DNA of 64,000 nucleotides from Bicyclus anynana (GCF_947172395.1 NC_069086.1:14893572-14957571), one strand, 5' to 3'. Numbered from the stretch's first letter, positions 22,360 through 33,817 are shown. The notes: a model not told the origin generated them from the sequence alone. Numbers and translations are program-made.

Positions 22360-22450
22360 GACGTCCAATGCTGGACATGGGCCTCTTGTATGGACTTCCA
22401 AACACAAAGATCTCGAGCCGCCAGCATCCAGCCGCGGTTTCCTGCAATAG
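22360..22450 (-). pseudogene. RTE-type LINE 3' fragment
   Basis: GACGTCCAATGCTGGACATG, GGCCTCTTG and TGGACTTCCAAACACAAAG, then CGAGCCGCCAGCATCCAGC. This is the reverse complement of the RTE terminal sequence seen at 41606-41930. It abuts the HEL-1 end within about 3 bp, and the (GAT)n tail is gone. Confidence 0.7.
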
Positions 22451-22460
22451 GTTTCCTGCA

Positions 22461-22499
22461 ACTAGGTCCGCTTGATGCCTATCATCAAGCGGACCTAGT
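22461..22499. repeat. Perfect palindrome, 17-bp arms, 5-nt loop
   Basis: The arms at 22461-22477 and 22483-22499 are exact complements. A direct duplication of GTTTCCTGCAA lies just upstream (22437-22460), so this spot has been rearranged more than once. Confidence 0.85.
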
Positions 22500-22974
22500 G
22501 TCTTTATTACACACAAAAATAAAAACATTTAAAAAACATACACATTTAGAAAACTTAATATAAGTAAAAGTATGCAAAGGCGGCCTTATTGCTAAAGCGA
22601 AATTTTCAATTTGTTTCAAACTTTTGTGAAGTTTTAATTTACGTGGATTATTATGAGAAGATGTAACCTTGTTACGGTTTTTCCTAGAAGCTCAATTATT
22701 CATAAAACAATCTTGCCGCACAGTATATTACTTTCGGGCTTGAAGATGCTATAGGAATAACCTTATTTGGTATCATAAGGATTGTTTACTCAATGAATGA
22801 AAAAATGCTGTTTACAAAGAAAAATGCTTCCGGGCTAAATTCCTTTAAAAGGATTTTTTTTTCTTGTAGAAAGAAATGAATGGAGCCAATTTAAAAGCTA
22901 TGAAGATCAGCTATGGATCTATTAAGCCGATTTTGATAGTTAGAAAAAGATTTTACTAGTAAAAAGCCCACACT
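22500..22974. other. No gene seen
   Basis: AT-rich, no supported gene. Confidence 0.5.
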
Positions 22975-23061
22975 ATTTGTTAGTTTAATAGCGTATATTT
23001 TATCTTCTTTTTCTCTTGGGAATGGGATCTACGTGGGTGAAACCGTGAGGGGTCCGCTAGT
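22975..23061 (+). mobile_element. Helitron-like 3' end
   Basis: GCGTATATTTTATCTTC, GGGAATGGGATCTACGTGG and GTGAAACCGTGAGGGGTCCG, ending CTAG with T after it. The 5' half is not recognisable. Another element begins directly downstream. Confidence 0.6.
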
Positions 23062-23062
23062 A

Positions 23063-23258
23063 TTACACTAAGGCGAAAGTTTGTGTGTAAGTGTGAAAGT
23101 GTGTAAGTGTGTAAGTATGTTTGATCCTCTTTTACGCTGCGGGCACTGAAGCGATTTGGCTGAAATTTGGAATGGAAATAGATTTTACTCTGGATTAACA
23201 CGCTACTTTTCATCTCAGAAAAATCCATGGTTCCCGCGGGATTTGTGAAAAACTTATT
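23063..23258 (+). mobile_element. HEL-2 element, 3' truncated
   Basis: ACACTAAGGCGAAAGTTTG start, with GTGTGTAAG repeats, GAAGCGATTTGGCTGAAATT, TTTTACTCTGGATTAACAC and TTCCCGCGGGATTTGTG. The usual GCGGGCGTCTGCTAG end is absent. Confidence 0.75.
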
Positions 23259-23564
23259 ATAAAGTGGCAGGGTACGTTAATAGGCATACTACGAGTAGTA
23301 TAGGGTGAACAATAGCAAAACTTTTGCTACGAACCATTAGGAACTATATTGAACATAAGTCTCGATAGTATTGTAACTGAAAACTTTATTAATGCGTGGT
23401 CGGATGCACTCTGAAAGCCATTATTTTAATGACATACTTGGTGTAACAACAACAGTAATCTATACCTACTAATTGAGTGTTTTATATTCGGAATATACTT
23501 GACTACCTTGTGTACTTACAGTTAACGATGAAAGTATGCTAATAGTCATCAATAAATTTTTTTA

Positions 23565-23772
23565 TAAAAAAATTCATCCGACTTCCAACTCAAAAATTAA
23601 TGTAAACTAAAAAGCAAAAACTTAAATCTTACCTATGTACTACCTTTTGATCAGTTTGAAGGCGGTGCCAAGCCAGTGATGTTTGATCAAAAGGTAGCAC
23701 ATAGGTAAGATTTTATTTTTTGCTTTTTAGTTTAGGTTAATTTTTGAGTTGGAAGTCGGTTGAATTTTTTTT
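23565..23772. repeat. Long fold-back repeat, ~88-bp arms
   Basis: The left arm (about 23565-23653) and right arm (about 23683-23772) are near-complements. The left carries CCGACTTCCAACTCAAAAAT, AAAGCAAAAA, TTACCTATGT and CTACCTTTTGATCA; the right carries the inverse, with a few substitutions and a 1-2 nt indel. The ~30-nt centre (about 23654-23682) does not pair. This is either a small fold-back transposon or a large inverted duplication. Confidence 0.75.
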
Positions 23773-24652
23773 ATTAATGTTTTAATTTTTAATTTTTAGT
23801 GTTAGCATACCTACTGAGTGTAATCAAAAATTAATAAGCAATTAGCTGAAAAGTTATTTTCTTATGATAAGTACCTAAGTCCTACAATTCCAATTTTGAA
23901 AATACTACTTTAACTTCCCCTTTATCCACACGTAATATGAATATCCAAAAAAAACGTAAAAGGTATCATAACTAATGAGATGTTTTCATAACTATCCCCC
24001 GTCTTCATCACCAGACCGCTTATGCAGTCACAACCCATATGGGTGGAAAGTTCTCACCAATATAAAATTAATCAAGTCTAAACACAAGGTAGCTACTGTA
24101 AATCGTTTTAAAGACCTTTCCAACGTTACCCCACAGTATGAAATAAACGAGTGAAAAAAAATCATGACGACATACTTGTTAAAATTGCACGAAACCAGCT
24201 TTACTTATTAATAATAATATTTAATGATATGAAGGAATTGTACAATGATTGCGGTTAGTGAGCAACCAACAAAGGACTAACGCAATGAATTTATTATAAT
24301 GTCTTCATAATTGAATTTGAAATCATGCCTATTGCGTCAACAGATTAGGCAAACAGTTGGCCATAATATCATAATGTGTAACACAAAATTTTCAATGGTT
24401 AACTAAAATGTTGCGCCATTTAAAACAATACCTCCAGGGGTTAGCCTAATTTTCCTTTGTAGAGATTCCGTATAAGATAATTGTGTTAATTAAAAAGATT
24501 TATCATAGAACACGGAGCCTCTGACGTTCAAAATTAGATTTGTTAATATAAGAAATTAACTTTGTGAAGAAAGAATGATTGAAAGAATGTTATATCTTCA
24601 TTAGCTTAATTAATTTGTATAGTAGAACCCTCCTTGCTTTGCCGTAGCCTTT
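23773..24652. other. No gene seen
   Basis: AT-rich, no supported gene or recognised repeat. Confidence 0.5.
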
Positions 24653-24740
24653 GACGGCCTCTGTGGCGCAGTGATACGCGCGGTGGATTTACATGAGGTC
24701 CTGGGTTCGGACCCCGGCTAGGCCGATTGAGGTTTTCTTG
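24653..24740 (+). mobile_element. SINE-A head fragment
   Basis: GACGGCCTCTGTGGCGCAGT, then CGCGCGGTGGATTTAC, GGGTTCGGACCCCGG and GATTGAGGTTTTCTTG. Only the tRNA-like head and first body block are left. Confidence 0.8.
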
Positions 24741-25991
24741 AGAGTGTGCAATATGTAATTTGGTGGTTACAAATGGTTCTGGATCTCAGATTCTGGAAAA
24801 CTTAGGAATCTGATATTTGGGTAAATGATATTTCAAAGTGTTATGACTATACAAAATACACAATTTGTAAAACTTTTCTCGATAGTTTATTTTTTGAAAA
24901 ATACATGTTTTGCTCACATTTTGCTTTTAATCTCAGGAAAAGCAAACTTATTTTCTTAAATTTTTGTTTTGTATAGAAAATTAGGTATATATATCTTGAA
25001 CATGGCCATTTTGTTTTTCGTTATGTTGTTTATTTTACTTGCAATTAGGTAAAAACGGTTTTGGCGTTCACGTCATAAAATTTGCGTCGCGCGTCAATCG
25101 CTCCGTGCTTTTCGTGAAACTCACGTGAAACGTGAACTCAGGTGAAAGTCGGCGTCTCGCTTGCGCTTCGAATTTTATCCATATCGTACCGACGCGCTGC
25201 GCGCTCTTAGTGTCAGAAAGTATACGCGACCAGTACACAGGAATCGTGTATATTTTCCAGAGCTTTATTTTGTTTTACGTTCTGAAACCATACAGTGCTA
25301 AACACTATGAAAGCGTATACTTTCAACATATAAAATGCTGCACATTCAACACATAACCCTATAACAGTATTAGTATACTAAAGATTTGCGGGAATCATCC
25401 AGTTGTACAGATCTAAGATTAAGATCAATAAATCAAATCATCGCCGATCTGTTTGAACATGCACATGTACTAAAAGCCAATTGAAAAATAATGGATGAGC
25501 TTCACGATCTCAGGCATTGCCAATACAATCGTAATTTATTGGGCAACCTGCCAAAATGTTGACACAAGTTCAGATATTTGTATATATTATACACTGTATA
25601 ATTATTAATAATGTAAAGTTTTGTTGTTATTTATCATTTTTATCGTGTGCTATCCTTGAACGGATGTTTGGCGGTCAATATGTGAAGCCTAGTCTAGTCC
25701 ACTCTATTATATCGCCTAACCATTTTTCGTCTTTTAAAATGAGGGAATTAGAACTTTTATATAAGTACTTAAGTAGGTATACCACTTAAATTGACCGCAG
25801 TTGTAGTCTGTGTTATTCCAGATTATTTTCTACGAGTATCACTAGGTATACCAAATAAGTTTCATTCAGTCCATCATTAGTTGGCGTGAAAGAGTAACAA
25901 ACTTTCTTACATCTTTACAAACTTTCGCATTTACAATATCAGCATGGAAGTTATTAGATTTATCTAATTTACTAGGTACTAAACGTATACT
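24741..25991. other. No gene seen; GC-richer patch at 25065-25220
   Basis: No supported gene. The patch 25065-25220, with GTGAAACTCACGTGAAACGTG and CGACGCGCTGCGCGCTC, stands out in composition and gives a 74-codon frame (25132-25356) with no recognisable domain. I cannot tell whether it is a repeat or a single-copy element. Confidence 0.4.
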
Positions 25992-26540
25992 ATCATCATC
26001 ATCATTAGCAACCAATTCTGCTCAATATTGAGCATGAGTCTCCTCTCAGAATGAGAGATGTTATGCCTATTTCCAACACGCTGGCCCAATGCGGATTGAC
26101 AGACTTCACACACGCAGAGAATTAAGTAAATTCTCTGGTATGCAGGTTTCCTCACAATTTTTTTCCATATACATACACACATAACTGAACAGTTGGAGGT
26201 TCATGCCCCGGCCCGGATTCGAGCCTACCCCTTCCTAATCGAAGGCAGAGGTTATAATATTATTATTATATATCACACTAATATTATAAAGGCGAAAGTT
26301 TGCGTGTAAGTGTGAAAGTGTGTGAGTATGTTTGTTCCACTTTTACGTTGCGGCTACTGAAGCGATTTGGCTGAAATTTGCAATGGAAATAGATTTTACT
26401 CTTTATTGACACATAGGCTACTTTTCATCCCGGAAAAATCTATGGTTCCCGCGGGATTTGTGAAAACTGAATTCCACGCGGACGAAGTCGCGGGCGTCTG
26501 CTAGTGTAGATATAATCTACTGGGCTATCACGGCTCTCCC
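25992..26540 (-). mobile_element. SINE-B split by a Helitron-like insertion
   Basis: The minus-strand SINE-B runs from its ATCATCATCATTAGCAACC tail through GAGTCTCCTCTCAGAATGAG, TCTGGTATGCAGGTTTCC and CGGCCCGGATTCGAGCC to CGAAGGCAGAGG. The remaining head complement (TACTGGGCTATCACGGCTC) appears only after 26504. The HEL-2 element between accounts for the gap. Confidence 0.85.
26273..26504 (+). mobile_element. HEL-2 element, full length, inside SINE-B
   Basis: It starts TCACACTAATATTATAAAGG and ends AAGTCGCGGGCGTCTGCTAG, with A before and T after. The interior carries GAAGCGATTTGGCTGAAATT and TTCCCGCGGGATTTGTG. This is the best HEL-2 in the window, and its host SINE defines both ends. Confidence 0.9.
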
Positions 26541-27164
26541 GTATTTACTTATATACGTATACTCTTAGTTTAAAATAGTACTCATCTGTATTTTCTAAAA
26601 ATATGTTGGTTTGTTAGCCCTGACGTTAAATCTATAATTAAAACCAGGATGCATTGTGTCTGTTACATATTTCGAAAGACGGACAAAGACAGCGTATAAT
26701 AAATCTAAAATGCGTAAACACTAACGTTTTTAATAGCATCCAACGATCAGTCAACAACCAGTTGTTTATACATTCACGGAACCACGCAATGTGGAGTTAA
26801 AATAAAATATCGCTACGGGAAAAATTTCAGTTTAAAGATATTTATTTCTCCAAATAAGAACGTACTGATTTTCGATATATATCATTGAGCTATTGAAGCT
26901 TAGAAAAATTCAAATGAATTCTCCCAACGTTTAATATAGTTAAAAGTTAGACTAATAATGGACATACCTCCCACGTTTAGAAGTAGTTAGCAGCGACGGA
27001 GAGGTATTTCAATAACCTCGCGAGAGACAGGTATTCAGCAAGTTAATTTTATCAACAGGATCGGAATGTTCATAAGATACCTATCTGTAAGGTTATCATT
27101 TGAAGTACCCGATCATCTAAATTCTAAGGCAAAGGTATTGAGTATTGACAGCCTAATTTACTGG
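26541..27164. other. No gene seen
   Basis: AT-rich, no supported gene or recognised repeat. Confidence 0.5.
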
Positions 27165-27551
27165 CTCGTTCCGTGGTTTTACTCGCATAGTTCCCGTTTT
27201 GTGGGAATCATCACTAACAACCCATATTAGGCTTACTGTAGAGCACGAGTCTCCTCTCAGAATGAAAGGGGTTAGGCCAATAGTCTACCACGATGGCCCA
27301 ATGCGGATTGACAGACTTTACACAAGTTGAGGATTAAGAAAATTCTCAGGTATGCAGGTTTCTTCACGATGTCTTTCCTTCACCGTTTAAGACACGTAAT
27401 ATTTAATTCTCAAAATGCATACAACTGAGAAGTCAGAGGTGCATGCCCCGAACCGGATTCGTAGCCACGCTCTCCGAACCGAAGGCAGAGTCATATCCAC
27501 TGGGCTATCGCTGTTCTGTTTTGTGGAAATACGGGAATTTCGCATTTATAA
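27165..27551 (-). mobile_element. Helitron-like element split by a SINE-B
   Basis: CCGTGGTTTTACTCGCATAG and TTCCCGTTTTGTGGGAAT on the left, and GTTTTGTGGAAATACGGGAA with TTTATAATATA on the right, are parts of one HEL-type element. The 13 bp at 27196-27208 are repeated at 27518-27530 with one difference. This is the target duplication made by the SINE-B that lies between. Confidence 0.75.
27209..27517 (-). mobile_element. SINE-B, full length, with target duplication
   Basis: CAACCCATATTAGGCTTACT, GAGTCTCCTCTCAGAATG, CGATGGCCCAATGCGGATTG, TTCCTTCACCGTTTAAG, CATGCCCCGAACCGGATTCG and the head complement CCACTGGGCTATCGCTG. A 12/13-bp target duplication flanks it. Confidence 0.85.
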
Positions 27552-27553
27552 TA

Positions 27554-27735
27554 TACTAGCGGATGCCCGTGACTTCGCCCGCCCTTAGACCTCTTTAATC
27601 CAGCCTTACCGCAAACCCGTTCTTAGTGGATACCTACTAACTATAAACTACCTCCCTGCCAAATTTCAGCTTAGTACATCAAGCGGGATTTCGAGATTTC
27701 GTGATGAATGACCCTTCGCATTTATATATTATGAT
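27554..27735 (-). mobile_element. Helitron-like element, HEL-2 type end
   Basis: CTAGCGGATGCCCGTGACTT start, with a body that differs from the other HEL-2 copies (AGACCTCTTTAATCCAGCC, CTGCCAAATTTCAGCTTAG) and a TTTATATATTATGATTGAGA end. Probably a separate subfamily. Confidence 0.6.
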
Positions 27736-28069
27736 TGAGATAATATGTATTTAGGCACTGCACTAACTAAATATCAGCTTTTCCAAACATGTAAAGTAAA
27801 CAAAACTCGGTCACAGCAAACTGTCAAGCGAACTGCACTAAGCAAACATGCGTCGCATAAAAAAATATTGGCAAATGGTGGACTAGATACACACGAATTC
27901 TGTTTCTAAAATAAATTTGCAGGCAATGCGAAATTGTGAGTGATTCTAATTTTCTTTTACTCATGAATTAGCGCCCGTATTTTTATTTATTGTTCAGCTT
28001 TTGAGGTATTAATAGATGTTCCTCAATATAGAACAATCTATTGAAGATCAAACAGCTTTGGATCATAAT

Positions 28070-28258
28070 CCTACTAATATTATAAACGCGAAAGTTTGTA
28101 TGGATGTTTGGATGTTTGTTACTCTTTAACGCCGCTACTACTGCTATATTAAAAGCGATATGGCTGAAATTTAGAATGGACATAGATTTTACTCTGGATT
28201 AACACATAGGCTTTTTTTATCCCGAAAAAATCCATGGATTCCCGAGATTTCTGAAAAC
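28070..28258 (+). mobile_element. HEL-2 element, 3' truncated
   Basis: CTACTAATATTATAAACGCG, GGATGTTTGGATGTTTGTTA, AACGCCGCTACTACTGC, GCGATATGGCTGAAATTTAG and ATCCATGGATTCCCGAGATT. Confidence 0.75.
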
Positions 28259-28304
28259 CTTATGATTTTGATGGTATGAATGTTTGCGGAAGTTCATCAT
28301 GAAT

Positions 28305-28440
28305 ATATGTATAATAATTTATTTATTTTGCTATAATCCGCGAAAAGCCGACGAACCCTTGTGACAACGTCACTCAGGTCCGACTTTGCAATTGCACTTT
28401 GCATCTCCTGAGGATGCTCCGGTTTCGGCGACGTCGCCAT
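28305..28440 (+). repeat. Dispersed repeat (CGAAAAGCCGACGAACC family)
   Basis: AATCCGCGAAAAGCCGACG, GTGACAACGTCACTCAGGTC, then CTTTGCAATTGCACTTTG and ATCTCCTGAGGATGCTCCGG. Related to 7170-7235 and 19975-20180. Confidence 0.5.
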
Positions 28441-28867
28441 GGGGTCTTAATAAGGCAGAGCTCTTAGCTTCGTAATAAACCTTAAAGCTTATGATCTTTA
28501 ACGATGCTTTTTGAAGGGTTGCCATGAAGCTAAAAGTATGTCGACTGGAGATATGATTTCTCATATTATGCCGAGGAATATATAGTAAACTCCACGCTTT
28601 ACGTTTGCAGTCCAAACTATAGTCGCCTTACACTTTTATAAAATGTAGTAGATCTGGCTCATGCTTTCGATCTAAATATACGGTTAGGTACATTAAAACT
28701 GGTTGGTGTAATATTACCAAGACTCTAAGGAATACGAACCCTTATAAAAAGTCAAAAATAATCTCTGAAAAATCTATATCGCATATTACTAACAAACGCG
28801 CGGTCGGAGACCGTACGTGAGGTGAAACCGCAATAAAGTTATTTGACCTTCGTCAAAGCGCTGGTGT

Positions 28868-29150
28868 GTAACGTCTCAATTTTGGCCCACCCCTTTACTA
28901 TAAAGTTATTACCCAAAGATTTATATTTAGCTAGAAGTCGCTTAGTCAAATAAATTGGTTGAAATTCCATTACTTATACCTTTAATTATTTTGCTGACTG
29001 CAATAAAGTAACATCTCAATTTGGCCTACCCCTTTACTATAAAGTTATTACCCAAAGATTTATATTTAGCTAGAAGTCGCTTAGTCAAATAAATTGCTTG
29101 AAATTCCACTACATATACCTACAATTATTTTGCTGACTGCAATATAGTAG
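28868..29150 (+). repeat. Two-copy tandem duplication, ~140-bp period
   Basis: ACGTCTCAATTTTGGCCC at 28871 reappears as ACATCTCAATTTGGCC at 29011, and similarity continues through CCCAAAGATTTATATTTAGC and AGAAGTCGCTTAGTCAAAT to CTGACTGCAATA. The copies differ by a handful of bases, so the duplication is fairly young. Confidence 0.9.
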
Positions 29151-29256
29151 ATATTATCTCTCTGTCGAGGGCTTTGAGACAAGTGAACCCAATCAAGCGT
29201 CGCTTTGTCAGTTACGGAACCAACCAATCGCAAGAAAGCTAGTTTTTATACTTTCT

Positions 29257-29384
29257 TTTTTTATATTCTCTACAAGTTAGCCCTTGACCATAATCTCACT
29301 TCATAGTAAGTGGTGAAAATCCACACTCCTTTCAGTTACACGGAAGGGTAACTACCCACGACCGAAGCTTCCGATCAGCCAATG
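29257..29384 (-). mobile_element. SINE-A, partial and deleted
   Basis: CTACAAGTTAGCCCTTGACC, ATAATCTCAC, AAAATCCACACTCCTTTC and GGGTAACTACCCACGACCG are in the right order, but several blocks are missing and the head is absent. Confidence 0.75.
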
Positions 29385-30233
29385 TAACTGGCGACAAACA
29401 GAGTTTTTACTGGCATATAAATAAGATATCGAAAATTATACAAAATGAGCTCAACTGCCACATGTCAGTAGGTATGAGCTCGGTAAATTATTTTTAATAA
29501 TTTACGAATCACAATACATTTGGTAGGCATATTTTTTTAAGTCGTAACTTAAAGATAGGAAGAATACAAACGCACTTAATCTAAGGAGAAGTTTTAACTA
29601 ACTTGACCAATAAATCTTTTATTACCACTAACCACAGTATTATTTATATGTAAGTACTTTACCATCACTACCTACCTTTTAACATTGATTCAAAAATGTA
29701 AGTTAGCAGCAATTTACATAAGAAGGGCGGAAATAGGCTCTTTTTTCGGGTACGCTTGAATGGACGGCTTGCGGTGTCTAGCTAAATGTATGTCTATGTT
29801 TATTGTACTGGCATGTAGTCATTTCTGCGAATACGCTTGAGGATAGAATGTTTCGCTTACCGTCTTAATAACAAACAAATAACGTTGATATTTGTCGTTC
29901 ACTTGTTGAATAGGTTTTAGGCATAGTAAATACTAGACATAGGTTTCAAGGAGACTGTTTGGCTTTTGATGTCGTAGTAATACTGCATAAAGAAACGTCA
30001 GCACAGCAAAAATGCATTCATTTACCAAAAATCATGTTTCTTATTTGCTCAATACCCACAGCTTGAATCAGGCTTCGACCCGAGGACCTTCTGATCAAAA
30101 ACCACATACTTTAACAACTGCACTAACGCGACAGTTACCCAGTCAGTAAAATGCTACAAGTATTCCAAAATATAGGTAAATTATCTATGTGTGTGTCAAA
30201 TATTCAGATCTCTAAGATTAGTGTTTTATAAAT
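29385..30233. other. No gene; weak tRNA-like trace at 30050-30140
   Basis: No supported gene. CTTCGACCCGAGGACC near 30075 could be the reverse complement of a SINE B box, but no body follows that I can align. Confidence 0.4.
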
Positions 30234-30425
30234 GACTAGTGGACGCCCGCGACTTCATGCGCGTGAAATTCTGTTTTTCACAAATCCCACAGGAACCATG
30301 TATCAAAAGTAGCCTATATGTTGCTCCATACCCTTCTCTATCCTCCAGTGAAAGTCCTATTAAAATCAGTTCATCAGTTTGGAAATTAGCCCGGAGAAAC
30401 AGAAAGACAAATATTTTAAAAAACC
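30234..30425 (-). mobile_element. HEL-2 type element
   Basis: CTAGTGGACGCCCGCGACTT, AATTCTGTTTTTCACAAATC, CCCTTCTCTATCCTCCAGTG and ATTAAAATCAGTTCATCAG. The frame at 30239-30478 is a translation of this repeat, not a gene. Confidence 0.75.
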
Positions 30426-30940
30426 TTAATTATGTTTTAGCAGTGATATTTAAAACAGGTATAGCAGCTTACTCGTGAAAGTGTAACAAAGAAATAAACT
30501 TATATTAGTTAAGATCTACATAACAACCAAACATATTAATTCCTCCTGAAAATGAACGTTTTAAGGGAATTTTTCTACAAAGATTGAGGCCTAGTACTAT
30601 TCCCGTCGGCATTTTCTCGCCAAACCTTATGAATGTCCGCACCGAATTCCACTCGACGTCGACAAACGATTGCTTTGCCAATATTTACCGAATTCTTTTA
30701 TCGTTTCGGTACCAGTGTAAACTGGGGTAGGTATTTTTAGATATATTTCACAAAAAAATCTCTTATAGGCGATCAATTTAAGGGCAATTTTTTTGAAAAC
30801 TTTATTTAGCAACTATGGGACGCTTGCGATTCCATTCGCGTGTATTTCTTTTCTTAAATCCAACGAAAACCTTTGATTTTAAAGTCATAAAGTTGGTGGT
30901 GTAGGCTGCTATGCATTGGCGAACACTTTTATCCCGTATA

Positions 30941-30970
30941 GTAATAAATAAATAAATAAATAAATAGCCT
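30941..30970 (-). repeat. (AAAT)n tract, likely LINE tail
   Basis: Six AAAT units are followed by AGCCTTTTTATTTTC. On the minus strand this reads as AATAAAAAGGCT and then a TTTA tail, the usual look of a CR1-like LINE 3' end. Similar TTTA tracts lie at about 220-232 and 51533-51547. Confidence 0.5.
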
Positions 30971-32290
30971 TTTTATTTTCTCATCTTCACAAAAACTTTA
31001 CAATTGATTTGACCTAATGTAAAGTACATAATATTGTTATTAATTAATTACAATTTTTAAAACAACACATTGAACACCGTATCATATAATATTATTATTA
31101 CATGTAGGTATTTATCATTGACATCCTATATTGTACATGTACATTAACTTAAAAAATACATGTTATTATTATTATTCTATTAATTAATTAAAGTGAACAA
31201 TAAATCTAAAAATATACATTTTATTCATGCATTTAGTCCTTTTATCCCGGATCCCGGATAGTATTATAAATTAACGAATTATGAATGCGGAATAAAACTC
31301 CGTGGTAAAATAACATATTTTACTGCTTACCAAAATTAAAAATTGTACATTTAAAAATCATATAGAACAGCTATAAAATAAACTATGAAAAATTAATGCA
31401 TAGAATACGCAGTATATAGTATAGATATTAATTGATCCTACAATTTCCGTCGCTAACGAAGCTGCGCTAGGAAACAATATTTTAAATCAATTTTCCGTAC
31501 CCCCATAGGAATACGGAATAATTTGCTTCAAATAATTTAATAAAAAGCACCGGGAAGGAATTTATAATGAAACTAAAACTTTGTGTCGCAATTTATGCGA
31601 TGGATGCCAAACAACCTCAGATCAAGTAGATATGGACCTGTATCGTAACCAAATTCTTCAAGAAAAGTGTCTGTCGTTTTTTGACGACGAGGTTTACTCA
31701 CACATTGAAGATACTTCATACCAATAAATATATTCTGTGTACTTACACAACTATAAATATGATTCGCAATACACATACGTGTAATTTTAACATATATTAT
31801 ATTAACAAAAACGGCACATAGACTCGTATGACACACAGAATATTCGACTACTTGATCGATGCTTTGCTGTTCCGTATGAGGAATTAGGTTAGAAATACTT
31901 ACAAATGAAACGTAAATTCATCTCTTATTAAACTAAAAACTTACAAAAAAATCATATTTAATTTTTTTGCCATTAAACTACACAAACCGGCATTTTTCAT
32001 CAAACATCAATTCAAAAAAAAAAAAAACAGTTTCATAAACGCTTTAGATCGTTGATCTTTTATTTTGACAGATACGTTTAACGTATAGCGAGGCAGGTCC
32101 CTAATATAATTCGTCTGAGCAAAGAAAGTGTGCCCTCACAGAGGTAGGACTTATAATTGGTTGTGAATAAGTTTCACGTATAGTATTATAGTTATTATGT
32201 GAAGTTACTCGTATATACGTTACGAGCTCTGAAAGTTTACGTGAACTATAGGTGAAGTGCTTTTAGCTGTAACATTTTGTATTACAGAAA
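30971..32290. other. No gene seen
   Basis: AT-rich DNA. The 87-codon minus frame at 31573-31836 has no recognisable domain and no splice or codon evidence. Confidence 0.45.
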
Positions 32291-32492
32291 TCTATACTAA
32301 TATTATAGCTGAAGAGTTTGTTTGTTTCTTTGTTTGATTGAACGCGCTAATCTCTGGAAGTTCAAATCCGATTTGCAAAATTCTTTCAATTTTAGATAGC
32401 CCATTTATCGAGGAAGGCTATAGGCTATATATTATCCCTGTATTTCCACGGGAACGGGAACAACGCGGGTGAAACTGCGCGGCGTCAGCTAG
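32291..32492 (+). mobile_element. HEL-1, full length
   Basis: TCTATACTAATATTATAGC start, TTGATTGAACGCGCTAATC, TTCAAATCCGATTTGC, TAGCCCATTTATCGAGG, and the end GCGCGGCGTCAGCTAG. It is preceded by A and followed by T. Confidence 0.88.
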
Positions 32493-33654
32493 TGTTGGAA
32501 TAAACAGAACTCCCAACCTTATGGTTTTAATAAACAGGTTAAGGTTTTATTGAATGGATACAGATGTTAGTATAATATAACTAAGTCTGAAACCTGCCGC
32601 ACAAATCAGTGGTGCTATTCTGTAAATATGATTTCATACCTCAACCGATTGTTTCGAAATCGACATTCGTCTCTATATTTCTTTATCTTACACAATACTA
32701 TACATTGATATTGGAGGGAGAGCCAGCCATAGGCTTAATTTTATAAAGTCCTCCTGAAATACTCCATAATTCTACCCACAAAACAGAAAACGATAAAAGC
32801 TAACGTTTACTACCACAGGAAAATACGCATTAGACCTGTATAAAGCTTATTTTTTATATTTTTTTCTTCGTAATCTACTTAATATAAAACCTCAAACTAT
32901 ATCACAAAGCTATTCATTCCTATAATTTTATTTTTATAGGAATGAATTGGTAAATGTTCATTACCACACGGGTAAACTGCGTTATTTTTTTTTAATTTTT
33001 AAACAGGTCATTGTCTACAATAATTCAGGCTTACTTATAAGAGACAAATTTAGAAAACCACAGCGAGACCAAATCTAAGAGGCCACGCTGATACAAAAAT
33101 AGAGGGGGCCATGCCCAACGCCATTTAAATACTATTTACCAAGTATTGTTATATATTTTTTTTTATTGTATGTCACTGCACGTAATAAGCGATTGTAGCA
33201 CTCATGCTGTCTATTGTGTTATATTACACTAAAAACACTCTTCCTACAATTCCCCCCACATAACAGTGGCATAAATAACTATTACGGCATGCGGTTCTGG
33301 ACATTTGTAACCTGTTTGCCCTTCAATGCCATCATATTCGTAATTCTATACTTGCCTAGACTATGGTAGTAACATGGGCTGAAACACTTCTATCTTTTTA
33401 AAAAGAGAAACGAATGTTCTTAGAAATAATAATATAGGCTCAACAAGTTATACTACCATTAAGTTATAAGTTATGTTTAGTTATAACTTTGGTTGCTGAA
33501 ACCAGATTATTAATAAATTAATTATAGACACAGCGATTCAATAATACATAATATACATACACACCACACGTTTTATTCCTGTAGGGGTAGGCAGATACCA
33601 TGTAGGTACTTCCACTTGCTACAAACAATCTTCCATCTCTCTCGCTTCTTGCAC
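32493..33654. other. No gene; small stem at 32914-32949
   Basis: No supported gene. An inverted pair with 14-bp arms (ATTCATTCCTATAA and TTATAGGAATGAAT, 8-nt loop) lies at about 32912-32947. Confidence 0.5.
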
Positions 33655-33817
33655 TGATTTTTCGGGATGAAAAGTATGTGTTAATCCAGAGTAAAATGTA
33701 CTTCCATTCCAAATTTCAGCCAAATCGCTTCAGAAGCCGCAACGTAAAGTAGGAACAAACATACTTACACACTTACACACACACAAATTTTTGTTTTAAT
33801 ATTATTAGTGTGATATC
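33655..33817 (-). mobile_element. HEL-2 5' part
   Basis: TTTTCGGGATGAAAAGTATG, TGTTAATCCAGAGTAAAATG, TCCAAATTTCAGCCAAATCG, ACATACTTACACACTTACAC and TTTTAATATTATTAGTGTGA. The CTAG end is missing. Confidence 0.75.

Noticed and set aside
30239..30478. 79-codon frame as a gene
   Set aside because: It is a translation of a HEL-2 type element; other copies do not keep the frame.
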